Assembly (NCBI GenBank): GCA_030040215.1
Contig: JASHUD010000088.1
Span: forward strand, 1-6,539
Direction: 5' to 3'
Source of the DNA: Methylovirgula sp.
GTDB taxonomy: Bacteria > Pseudomonadota > Alphaproteobacteria > Rhizobiales > Beijerinckiaceae
Length of the DNA: 6,539 nucleotides
Shown: piece after piece, positions 1 to 5,906 of the stretch
How the letters are laid out: each line of letters begins with the position of its first letter
Numbering within the stretch: the first letter of the stretch is position 1
Program-made: the position numbers and the translations under genes
Notes under the pieces: generated by a model
Databases searched by the model: none
The model's input: the letters and a program-made list of their open reading frames with translations, nothing else
Told to the model about the DNA's origin: nothing

Positions 1-1717
1 GCACGCCGAGTTTCGACATTTTCTTGTAGCGGTCCTCCATCTCGCGCACCGCCCACTTGAGCGCCACGACGGCCTTCTTCGGATCGGTCACGACGGGCGT
101 CAGCAGATGCGGAATTCCGTCATAAACGGAAAGTTCGAGCATCTTCGGATCGACCATGATGAGCCGGCATTCATCGGGCCGCAGCCGGTAGAGCAGCGAC
201 AGGATCATGGTGTTGATGGCGACCGACTTGCCCGATCCCGTCGTGCCGGCGACGAGCAAGTGCGGCATGCGGTCGAGATCGACGATGATCGGTTCGCCGC
301 CGATCGTCTTGCCGAGCGCGACGGCGAGCGTGTATTTCGTCTTTTCGAAATCCTGCGAGGCCAGGAGCTCGCGCAGGTACACCATCTCGCGGCGCTGGTT
401 CGGCAATTCGATGCCGATTGCGTTGCGGCCTTGGACGACGGCGACGCGCGCCGACACCGCCGACATCGAACGCGCGATATCGTCGGCGAGACTGATGACC
501 CGCGCCGACTTGATGCCCGGCGCCGGCTCGAGTTCGTACAGCGTCACGACCGGCCCCGGCCGCACGTTGATGATCTCGCCCTTGACGCCGAAATCTTCGA
601 GTACGCCCTCCAGCAGCCGGGCGTTCTGCTGCAAGGCTTCCTCGGAGACCCTTCCCGCCGCCGGCCGCTTCGGCTCGCTGAGCATCAAAAGCTGCGGCAA
701 CTGATATTTACCCTGTCCAAAGCGATCGAGCATCGAGGGCTGGATCTCGCGCGCCAGACGCTGTCCGCTCCTCAAAGTTCCTACTCCGGGCGTGACGCGG
801 CTCACCGGCTCCGCCGCGGCATTGCCGGCCTGCGCGGCGGCGCGCGCCGCGGGCGGTGCGTAGCTGCTCGCATCGAAGAAACTCGAATCGAAGTTCGGAC
901 CTTCGCGCAGGAAACGCTGATCGAGCGCCGGCCCGACGCGGCGCGCCGCGTCTTGCCACGGCGCAAGCGTCGGCCTTGCCCGCTGGCGCGAACGCATCAA
1001 AAGGCCGCGAGCAATCGCCGCCTTCAACGTCAACACGCCATGAATGAAACCGCCGGCCAGCACGAGCGCGAAGCTCGGATCTCCTGCGCTGTCCTCGTCC
1101 TCCCCGGCCGCCGCGCGTGGCGCTTCGTCCTCGTCGTCCTCGAAATCCGGTTGTTCGCGTGGTCGGCCGACGCTGGCAGTGAGCGCCAGAATCGCCACCG
1201 TGGCAAAGCCGATTGCAAAGCCGAGCAGGATCGCCGCATGGCCGGCGAAAATACGGCGCGGCACATAGACGATGGCATCGCCCAGGACGCCGCCCAGTCC
1301 GGTCGGCAACGGCCAGCGGCTGGTCACCGGCAGGACCGCGGCAAACCCGGCCGCCGCGAGACCGCCGATGAGCCAGAACAGCAACCGTCGCGCGAGCCGG
1401 TCGAGACGGCGCGCCGTTACGAGCCGCCAGCCGAGAATCGCCAACGGTACAAGCAAAGCGAGCGCCGCGAGCCCCAATAGCTGCATGATGAGATCGGCAG
1501 TGATCGCGCCGGGCACGCCCAACAGATTGTGCACCGGTCGGTCGGTCGCGTGATTGAGGCTCGGGTCCTGAACCGACCAGGTAAGCAGCGCCAGCGCCAG
1601 CGCGCCGGTACCGACGACCAGCGCAAATCCGACGAATTCCGCCGCGCGCCGCGCCGCGAAGGCGCGCAACGGATCGGGGATGCGATCCAGGGCCGTGAAG
1701 CTGGTCGTCGTCCGCAT
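1..1717 (-). CDS. ftsK: DNA translocase FtsK, N-terminal 572 residues (3' end outside window)
   Basis: FtsK is the membrane-anchored, ATP-driven double-stranded DNA pump of the division septum that clears and aligns chromosome termini. Seen here: four hydrophobic segments at about residues 28-47, 74-97, 112-130 and 157-180 (the 4TM anchor); a short acidic, Ala-rich linker (about 189-330) with an EDDEDE run; the alpha domain from about 338 (YQLPQLLMLSEP); then the start of the RecA-like motor with Walker A GTTGSGKS at residues 491-498 and the family motif IMVDPKMLELSVYDGIPHLL at about 520-539. Walker B and the DNA-reading gamma domain lie beyond the edge. The linker is short compared with E. 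coli FtsK, as is usual in alphaproteobacteria. The ATG at 1717-1715 is chosen because an in-frame TGA sits nine codons upstream; a TTG immediately before it is the only close alternative. No strong Shine-Dalgarno is visible (AGG about 9 nt upstream). It follows the glnK-amtB terminator and so probably has its own promoter. Confidence 0.96.
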   Translation of the reverse strand, partial: MRTTTSFTALDRIPDPLRAFAARRAAEFVGFALVVGTGALALALLTWSVQDPSLNHATDRPVHNLLGVPGAITADLIMQLLGLAALALLVPLAILGWRLVTARRLDRLARRLLFWLIGGLAAAGFAAVLPVTSRWPLPTGLGGVLGDAIVYVPRRIFAGHAAILLGFAIGFATVAILALTASVGRPREQPDFEDDEDEAPRAAAGEDEDSAGDPSFALVLAGGFIHGVLTLKAAIARGLLMRSRQRARPTLAPWQDAARRVGPALDQRFLREGPNFDSSFFDASSYAPPAARAAAQAGNAAAEPVSRVTPGVGTLRSGQRLAREIQPSMLDRFGQGKYQLPQLLMLSEPKRPAAGRVSEEALQQNARLLEGVLEDFGVKGEIINVRPGPVVTLYELEPAPGIKSARVISLADDIARSMSAVSARVAVVQGRNAIGIELPNQRREMVYLRELLASQDFEKTKYTLAVALGKTIGGEPIIVDLDRMPHLLVAGTTGSGKSVAINTMILSLLYRLRPDECRLIMVDPKMLELSVYDGIPHLLTPVVTDPKKAVVALKWAVREMEDRYKKMSKLGV

Positions 1718-1732
1718 CAATTTGCGCCTGAA

Positions 1733-1761
1733 TGACCGCGGTCAAAGGGACGCGCGGTCAA
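1733..1761. repeat. Direct repeat and palindrome just upstream of ftsK (operator-like)
   Basis: On the ftsK strand the 9-mer TTGACCGCG occurs twice, at 1761-1753 and 1745-1737, so the copies are 16 bp apart. The copy nearer the gene is also part of the perfect 12-bp palindrome TGACCGCGGTCA at 1733-1744. This gives three TGACC half-sites in 29 bp, ending 16 bp before the ftsK start codon. The layout suits a dimeric regulator acting near or downstream of the promoter. No specific regulator is recognised. Confidence 0.4.
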
Positions 1762-1764
1762 CGA

Positions 1765-1776
1765 AGCCCCGGGGCT
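1765..1776. repeat. 12-bp GC palindrome in the ftsK leader
   Basis: AGCCCCGGGGCT is a perfect palindrome between the CtrA-like box and the TGACC repeats. As RNA it could only make a short 4-bp stem with a 4-nt loop, and there is no T-tract, so it is not a terminator. It may be a protein site or chance in GC-rich DNA. Confidence 0.25.
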
Positions 1777-1815
1777 GCGAGAACCGGCGATCGCGTTTAG
1801 GCTAAAGAAATGCGG

Positions 1816-1830
1816 TTAAAAGCGGTTTAA
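1816..1830 (-). promoter_or_regulatory. Candidate CtrA-binding box upstream of ftsK
   Basis: The sequence reads TTAA-ACCGCTT-TTAA followed by C on the ftsK strand, which matches the full alphaproteobacterial CtrA consensus TTAA-N7-TTAA(C). It lies about 99 bp upstream of the ftsK start, inside an A/T-richer island of an otherwise GC-rich region. CtrA is the cell-cycle response regulator of alphaproteobacteria and controls many division genes. Binding and direction of effect are inferred. A TTTAG-C-CTAAA inverted repeat (1796-1806), just downstream towards ftsK, may overlap the promoter, but I cannot assign a -10 element with confidence. Confidence 0.5.
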
Positions 1831-1924
1831 TCTTTCACCGCCGTTATCGTTGATCCCATTGCACTTTAGTTCCTGAGTTTCCAGACATTTAGGCCGAACG
1901 TTGCTAACGAGAGTTCTCACCATG

Positions 1925-1949
1925 AAAAAGGAGCTCCCGAAGGAGCCCC
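1925..1949 (-). terminator. Rho-independent terminator of glnK-amtB
   Basis: On the minus strand GGGGCTCC-TTCG-GGAGCTCC forms an 8-bp stem (one G-U pair) closed by a C(UUCG)G tetraloop, an exceptionally stable loop, and is followed directly by TTTTTC. It starts about 29 bp after the amtB stop codon. It should end the glnK-amtB transcript and isolate ftsK, about 200 bp further on, from nitrogen-controlled transcription. Confidence 0.88.
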
Positions 1950-1978
1950 AAGTCTGTCCAGCGAGGAGGAACCGCGGA

Positions 1979-3493
1979 CTATTGGACGACCTCGCCATGC
2001 AGCGCGAGATCCAGCCCGTCGCGTTCGACTTCGGGGCTGACGCGCAGGCCGACCGCCACATCGATGAGGAACAAAATGATCAGCGAAACGACCGCATCGT
2101 AGGCGATCACGATGCCGACGCCGATCAGCTGGTTGACGACCTGGCCGGGGTTGCCTTCGATCAGTCCAGGCGTACCACCGTACTGGTTGATCGCAAAGAC
2201 GCCGGTCAGAATCGCGCCCAGCGCGCCGCCGCAGGCGTGCACGCCGAAACAATCGAGTGCATCGTCATAGCCGATCCAGCCTTTCACGATGGTCGCCGTG
2301 AAGTAGCAGAATATGCCGACCGCGACGCCGATCGCCATCGAGCCGACCGGGCTGACGAAGCCCGACGCCGGCGTGATCGCCACGAGCCCGGCGACCGCGC
2401 CGGAACAAATGCCGACGAGCGTCGGCTTGCCGCGATGCGCCCATTCGACGAACATCCAGGTGAGCGCCGCGACGGCAGTGGCAATCTGCGTCACGGTCAT
2501 TGCCATGCCGGCTTGCATGTTGGCGGCGACCGCCGAGCCGGCGTTGAAGCCGAACCAGCCGACCCACAGCAGCGAGGCGCCGATGAAGGTCAATACCACG
2601 TTGTGCGGGGGCCCTATGTCCTTGCGTCTGCCGAGCATCAAAGCGCACATCAACCCGGCGACGCCGGAATTGACGTGCACCACCGTGCCGCCCGCGAAGT
2701 CGAGGACGTGGACGAGCGCCTTCGGGTTGCCGCTTGCCAGGAACCCGTCGGGGCCCCACACCCAGTGGGCGATCGGCGCGTAGACGAAAATCGCCCAGAG
2801 CGTCATGAAGATCAGCATCGCCGAGAACTTCATGCGCTCCGCGAAAGCGCCGGCGATCAGCGCCGGCGTGATGATCGCGAACGTCATCTGGAAGCACATG
2901 TAGACGTCTTCGGGAATCGTCGGGGCGAGCGGATTGGGGTTGCCGGTATTGTTCGAAGCGTCGCTCAGGATGCCTTGCAGAAAGGCTCGATCCAATCCGC
3001 CGATGAACGGCGTCCCGGCGCGGAACGCCAGGCTGTAACTCACGACGGCGAAGACGACCGTCACCACGCAGGTGACCGCGAAACTCGTCATCACCGTGTC
3101 GGCGACGTTCTTCTTGCGCACCATGCCGCCATAGAACAACCCGAGACCGGGAATGGTCATCATCAGGACGAGCGCCATGGAGGTCAGCATCCATGCGGTG
3201 TCGCCGCTATTGGGCGTACATACGGTCAGGTGATTGGCATCGCAGGCCGGCGGCGGAGAAGCAGCCGGTGCGGCGGCGGCAGGAGCCGGCGTCGCCGTAG
3301 GCGCAACAGCTGGCGCCGCGGCCGGCGCCATCGGGCTCGTCACGGGCGGCGCCGGAGTCTGTGCATGCACGGCGTTGCCGGCGGACAAAATACCGGCCGC
3401 ACTTAGGCCTACGCAAAGAATCGCTGCAAACGTAAGGCGCGCCGATTTTGTACAATTTTCCCCAGCCGCCCGGAAAGACGGAATCAACTTCAT
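1979..3493 (-). CDS. amtB: Ammonium transporter AmtB with Pro/Ala-rich periplasmic extension
   Basis: Inner-membrane ammonium channel of the Amt/Mep/Rh family, 504 residues. Key residues, matched from memory to E. coli AmtB, are present: Phe gate F205 and F316, substrate-site W246 and S320, D265 in the signature DFAGGTVVHVNSGVAGL, and the twin histidines H273 and H419 (FGVHACGG). About eleven membrane segments run from residue 101 to 482. The cytoplasmic tail PEVERDGLDLALHGE carries the conserved GlnK-contacting features. The ATG at 3493 is chosen because GGGAG lies 9 nt upstream and a signal peptide follows (hydrophobic core about 19-38, likely cleavage after AVHA, residue 44); an in-frame start at 3640 would overlap glnK and is rejected. 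Between signal peptide and channel lies an unusual 40-residue Pro/Ala-rich stretch and a Cys pair (C84, C92). It follows glnK by 28 bp, so the two are co-transcribed and physically coupled: GlnK blocks the channel when nitrogen is sufficient. Confidence 0.97.
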   Translation of the reverse strand: MKLIPSFRAAGENCTKSARLTFAAILCVGLSAAGILSAGNAVHAQTPAPPVTSPMAPAAAPAVAPTATPAPAAAAPAASPPPACDANHLTVCTPNSGDTAWMLTSMALVLMMTIPGLGLFYGGMVRKKNVADTVMTSFAVTCVVTVVFAVVSYSLAFRAGTPFIGGLDRAFLQGILSDASNNTGNPNPLAPTIPEDVYMCFQMTFAIITPALIAGAFAERMKFSAMLIFMTLWAIFVYAPIAHWVWGPDGFLASGNPKALVHVLDFAGGTVVHVNSGVAGLMCALMLGRRKDIGPPHNVVLTFIGASLLWVGWFGFNAGSAVAANMQAGMAMTVTQIATAVAALTWMFVEWAHRGKPTLVGICSGAVAGLVAITPASGFVSPVGSMAIGVAVGIFCYFTATIVKGWIGYDDALDCFGVHACGGALGAILTGVFAINQYGGTPGLIEGNPGQVVNQLIGVGIVIAYDAVVSLIILFLIDVAVGLRVSPEVERDGLDLALHGEVVQ

Positions 3494-3521
3494 ATCTATC
3501 TCCCGCTGATATCGGTTGAGG

Positions 3522-3860
3522 TTAGATGGCGTCGCTGCCTTTTTCGCCGGTCCGGATGCGCACGACCTCATCGAGCGAACTGACGAAAATTTTGCCGTCG
3601 CCGATTTCACCGGTGCGCGCCGCCGCGGTGATTGCGGCAATCGTCCGATCCACGAGTTCGCCGGATATCGCGACCTCGATCTTGAGCTTGGGAAGGAAGT
3701 TCACGGCATATTCGGCCCCGCGATAGATTTCGGTGTGGCCCTTCTGACGCCCATAGCCTTTGACTTCGCTCACCGTCATGCCATGCACGCCGAGCGTGGT
3801 GAGCGCCTCTCTTACTTCGTCGAGCTTGAACGGTTTGATGATCGCCGTCACAATTTTCAT
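3522..3860 (-). CDS. glnK: Nitrogen regulatory protein PII, GlnK type
   Basis: PII signal-transduction protein of 112 residues, the usual length; a cytoplasmic trimer that binds ATP/ADP and 2-oxoglutarate and, when unmodified, inserts its T-loops into AmtB. Visible motifs: N-terminus MKIVTAIIKPFKLDEVREAL; T-loop (about 37-55) with the uridylylation signature YRGAEY, modified residue Y51; the B-loop TGEIGDGKIFV with GDGK at 87-90; and C-terminal R101 and R103 of the nucleotide site. The opening MKIVTAIIKPF resembles GlnK/GlnZ more than GlnB (MKKIEAIIKPF), and linkage to amtB supports GlnK. The start has a strong Shine-Dalgarno, GGAGG five bases before ATG. A sigma-54-type promoter candidate lies about 220 bp upstream, consistent with NtrC control as known for glnK-amtB in other proteobacteria; I saw no clear NtrC site. 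Confidence 0.97.
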   Translation of the reverse strand: MKIVTAIIKPFKLDEVREALTTLGVHGMTVSEVKGYGRQKGHTEIYRGAEYAVNFLPKLKIEVAISGELVDRTIAAITAAARTGEIGDGKIFVSSLDEVVRIRTGEKGSDAI

Positions 3861-4021
3861 TGGGTCCTCCAGGGAGCGCGGATCCGGATCGAACGCCTAA
3901 CCGAGCGGCAAGCCGCGCTGCGGAAGCTTTGGCGGTCCGAGTGCCTCAGGTTCGGAGTCATTGCGTTCTCATCTTGCCAGCGACTAGGCGGTACGCGGCA
4001 AACCGGATCGCCTCGATCACA

Positions 4022-4064
4022 ACCATGTGCCCGACCGATAACGCGGAATGCGGGCCGGCATGGT
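4022..4064. repeat. Imperfect inverted repeat near the predicted glnK transcript start
   Basis: Outer arms ACCATG (4022-4027) and CATGGT (4059-4064) are perfect complements, and inner arms GCCCG (4029-4033) and CGGGC (4051-4055) extend the symmetry, with a 17-nt central loop. If transcription begins near 4068 as the sigma-54 element predicts, this would be a hairpin at the extreme 5' end of the glnK mRNA. It could instead be an operator. There is no T-tract, so a terminator for tesB is unlikely. Confidence 0.35.
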
Positions 4065-4078
4065 CAAGAGCCTTCGAA

Positions 4079-4094
4079 AGCAAGCCATGGGCCA
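4079..4094 (-). promoter_or_regulatory. Candidate sigma-54 (RpoN) promoter for glnK-amtB
   Basis: The minus strand reads TGGCCC-ATGGC-TTGCT, against the RpoN consensus TGGCAC-N5-TTGCW: one mismatch, with the invariant GG (-24) and GC (-12) correctly spaced by ten bases. It lies 20 bp after the tesB stop codon and points to glnK; predicted transcription start is about 4068, giving a leader of about 208 nt. Scanning the rest of the gap I found no better GG-N10-GC match. No clear GCAC-N5-GTGC-type NtrC site was seen close upstream, where the DNA is tesB coding sequence. Confidence 0.5.
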
Positions 4095-4114
4095 GCGATC
4101 CGCGCCGCGGAATC

Positions 4115-4981
4115 TCAGGTCGACTTGCGGCGGATGCGGATCAGGCCTTCCTGCGCGACCGACGCGACGAGACTGCCGTCGCGGCTATAAATCAGGCCGC
4201 GCGTCAGGCCGCGCGCGCCTCCCGAATTCGGACTGTCTTGGGCATAGAGCAGCCATTCGTCGGCGCGGAACGGCCGGTGAAACCACAACGCGTGATCGAG
4301 GCTCGCGACCTGCAGATCCGGCTCGAAGATGGTGCGGCCGTGCGCGACCAGCGCGCTGTCGAGGAGCGTCATGTCGGAGAGATAGGCAAGCACGGCGCGA
4401 TGCACGGCGCGATCGTCGGGAAGGGCGCCGCTCGCCCGTAGCCATACATATTGGACCGGCGCGGCACGCTTTTGTCCCAGGTAATGGGCGAGATCGACGG
4501 GACGGACCTCGATTGGCCGCTCCTGCGCGAACCAGCGGCGCATCGGCTCGGGAAACATGCCGCCGAATTGGGCATAAAGTTCGGTTTCGCTCGGCAGATC
4601 TTCCGGTGCGGGTACGTCCGGCATGGAAAGAGCATGGTCAAGCCCATGCTCACTGATCTGAAAAGAGGCAGAAAGTGCAAAAATTGGCCGCCCATGCTGA
4701 ATTGCGGTGCAGCGGCGCGTCGTGAAACTGCCGCCGTCACGGATACGATCGACTTCATAGACGATCGGCACCGAAGGGTCGCCGGCCAACAGGAAATAGG
4801 CGTGAAGCGAGTGCGGTGCGCGCCCCTCGACGGTGCGCGCCGCCGCGACCAGCGCTTGGGCGATGACGAGCCCGCCGAAGACGCGTTGCCAGCCTACCTG
4901 CGGGCTGTGGCCGCGGAAGATGTTGTGCTCGATCCTCTCCAGATCGAGAATCATGAGGAGATTGTCGATGGCATTCGCCAT
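4115..4981 (-). CDS. tesB: Acyl-CoA thioesterase II (TesB), double hotdog fold
   Basis: Cytosolic enzyme that hydrolyses medium- and long-chain acyl-CoA to fatty acid and CoA; 288 residues, the usual length. The N-terminal hotdog contains VFGGLVIAQAL (about 34-44) and PHSLHAYFLLAGD (56-68). The C-terminal hotdog contains LAYLSDMTLLDSAL, VASLDHALWFHRPF, DEWLLY and VAQEGLIR. The catalytic set of E. coli TesB (Asp204, Thr228, Gln278) corresponds to D203, S227 and Q277, so Thr is conservatively replaced by Ser. The ATG at 4981 is supported by the normal family N-terminus (NLLMILDLERIEHNIFRG at 7-24). The gap to the Trm112-like gene is only 9 bp, so it is probably the last gene of that operon. It is followed by glnK-amtB; in E. 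coli tesB also adjoins amtB, though in another arrangement. A metabolic reason for the link is not evident from sequence. Confidence 0.96.
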   Translation of the reverse strand: MANAIDNLLMILDLERIEHNIFRGHSPQVGWQRVFGGLVIAQALVAAARTVEGRAPHSLHAYFLLAGDPSVPIVYEVDRIRDGGSFTTRRCTAIQHGRPIFALSASFQISEHGLDHALSMPDVPAPEDLPSETELYAQFGGMFPEPMRRWFAQERPIEVRPVDLAHYLGQKRAAPVQYVWLRASGALPDDRAVHRAVLAYLSDMTLLDSALVAHGRTIFEPDLQVASLDHALWFHRPFRADEWLLYAQDSPNSGGARGLTRGLIYSRDGSLVASVAQEGLIRIRRKST

Positions 4982-4990
4982 GAACCGCGT

Positions 4991-5203
4991 TCAATCCTCG
5001 AGCGAGCGCGCCTCTTCCGGCAGCATGATGGGAATCCCGTCGCGGATAGGATAGGCGAGCTTGGCGGCGCGGGAAATCAGTTCCTGCTGTTTGGCGTCGT
5101 ATTCGAGCGTCGTCTTGGTAAGCGGGCAAACGAGAATTTCGAGAAGCCGCGGATCGATCCGCGACGCCTCCGGCTCACCCTGCTTGAGATCCTTGTCGGC
5201 CAT
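4991..5203 (-). CDS. Trm112-like small protein (UPF0434/YcaR type)
   Basis: A 70-residue protein of the Trm112/YcaR family. The core reads DPRLLEILVCPLTK (about 17-30), then ELISRAAKLAYPIRDGIPIML (41-61), a strong family fingerprint. In eukaryotes and archaea Trm112 activates several tRNA, rRNA and protein methyltransferases; the role of bacterial relatives is poorly defined and I assign none. Only one cysteine (C26) remains, in CPLTK, so a four-Cys zinc site of the Trm112 kind is not possible. The start at 5203 is favoured over an upstream in-frame ATG at 5284: GGAGTG lies about 6 nt before it and the longer form would overlap the LON gene. Gaps are 19 bp to the LON gene and 9 bp to tesB, so co-transcription is likely. 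Confidence 0.9.
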   Translation of the reverse strand: MADKDLKQGEPEASRIDPRLLEILVCPLTKTTLEYDAKQQELISRAAKLAYPIRDGIPIMLPEEARSLED

Positions 5204-5222
5204 GGCGCTCACTCCGGGTTGG

Positions 5223-5879
5223 TTATTGCAGCAGCGTCGGCGCCCGCTTGCTGCGGGCAAGTTCAACTTCGGTGATGGCGACAAGAACCTCGGCGCGGCG
5301 TTTGAGGCTTGGCGCCTCCAGCAGCGCCTGCTTCTCTTTCGGCCCGTAAGGACTCATCATCGACAGCGCATTGACGAGGGCTTCGTTCGGCGCCTCGCGA
5401 ATGCTCTGCCAATCGATCTGCAGGTCGTTGGCATCGGCGAATTGGCGCAAGGTCTCGAGTACGCGGGCACGATCGACGGCTTCTTCGCCGTCGCGCGGCG
5501 TAAAGTCCGATTGAAAACCCGAAAACGCGACGCGGCATTGGCGATACGGAGTCGACGCGGCGATCTCCTCGACGATGCGAAAGCGGGCGATGCCGGTAAG
5601 CGTGACGAGATAGCGCCCGTCGCCGGTCTCGGCAAATTGGGTGAGCCGCCCCGCACAGCCGACCGGCAGGAGCACCGGGGTTTCTGCTTCCTCGGTCGCG
5701 GGCTGGATCAAGCCGATAATCCGGTCGCCCCGCAAGGCATCCTCGACCATCGCGAGATAGCGCGGCTCAAAAATGTTGAGCGGGATGCGGGCGCGCGGCA
5801 GGAGAAGCGCGCCGGCAAGCGGAAAGACCGCAATGACCTCGGGCATCTCAGCGGCCGAGAGGTAGGTGGTGACGTTCAT
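5223..5879 (-). CDS. Stand-alone LON substrate-binding domain protein
   Basis: A 218-residue protein that matches only the N-terminal substrate-recognition domain of Lon protease; no AAA+ ATPase or Ser-Lys protease part exists here. The hallmark is IAVFPLAGALLLPRARIPLNIFEPRYLAMVEDAL (about 16-49), followed by RIIGLIQP (53-60), GCAGRLTQFAETGDGRYLVTLTGIARFRI (about 74-102) and a helical C-terminal half ending near KRRAEVLVAITEVELAR. Such short LON proteins are common in alphaproteobacteria, and their function is not established; binding of unfolded or specific proteins is an inference from Lon. The ATG at 5879 has AGGA about 8 nt upstream; the next in-frame Met (residue 12) would still keep the domain. 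It lies 27 bp after cnoX and 19 bp before the Trm112-like gene, which suggests one operon. Confidence 0.93.
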   Translation of the reverse strand: MNVTTYLSAAEMPEVIAVFPLAGALLLPRARIPLNIFEPRYLAMVEDALRGDRIIGLIQPATEEAETPVLLPVGCAGRLTQFAETGDGRYLVTLTGIARFRIVEEIAASTPYRQCRVAFSGFQSDFTPRDGEEAVDRARVLETLRQFADANDLQIDWQSIREAPNEALVNALSMMSPYGPKEKQALLEAPSLKRRAEVLVAITEVELARSKRAPTLLQ

Positions 5880-5906
5880 TCCTTCATTCCTGATCGGCTT
5901 CTTCCT

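Larger units (their letters stand above)
3861..4114 (-). other. 254-bp intergenic region, tesB to glnK: control region
   Basis: No coding sequence is supported here. Read on the minus strand it holds, in order after the tesB stop, a sigma-54-like promoter, an imperfect inverted repeat and about 160 nt of leader ending in the glnK ribosome-binding site. No convincing terminator follows tesB: short GC stems occur but none has a T-tract, so some read-through from the upstream operon into glnK is possible. Confidence 0.6.

Noticed and set aside
107..1480. Long plus-strand open frame (457 codons) opposite ftsK
   Set aside because: Its product is rich in Arg, Ala, Asp and His with no recognisable domain, which is typical of the antisense of a GC-rich gene; the minus-strand FtsK frame matches its family throughout.
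708..1745. Minus-strand open frame of 345 codons overlapping ftsK in another frame
   Set aside because: Arg/Gly/Ala-rich out-of-frame product; the true FtsK frame starts at 1717 and shows transmembrane helices and Walker A. No frameshift in ftsK is needed to explain it.
1865..1880. GGAAC on the minus strand as a -35 element of an EcfG stress promoter
   Set aside because: No CGTT -10 element lies at the 16-17 bp spacing required; the nearest partial match (CGAT) is 19 bp away.
1901..3406. Plus-strand open frame (501 codons) antisense to amtB, with an ATG near 1901
   Set aside because: Low-complexity Arg/His/Asp-rich product with no family resemblance. It runs through the amtB terminator and coding region; the length follows from third-position GC bias.
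3494..3640. Extension of amtB to an upstream start inside glnK
   Set aside because: It would place about 49 Arg/Ser-rich residues before a clear signal peptide and overlap the glnK coding sequence; the ATG at 3493 has its own ribosome-binding site.
4095..4114. Short GC stem after tesB (CCGC/GCGG) as a terminator
   Set aside because: The stem is only 4 bp and no T-tract follows.
5876..5887. Three-codon reading frame (ATG AAG GAA TGA) overlapping the LON start codon
   Set aside because: It could couple translation, but so short a frame arises easily by chance and no regulatory peptide sense is apparent.
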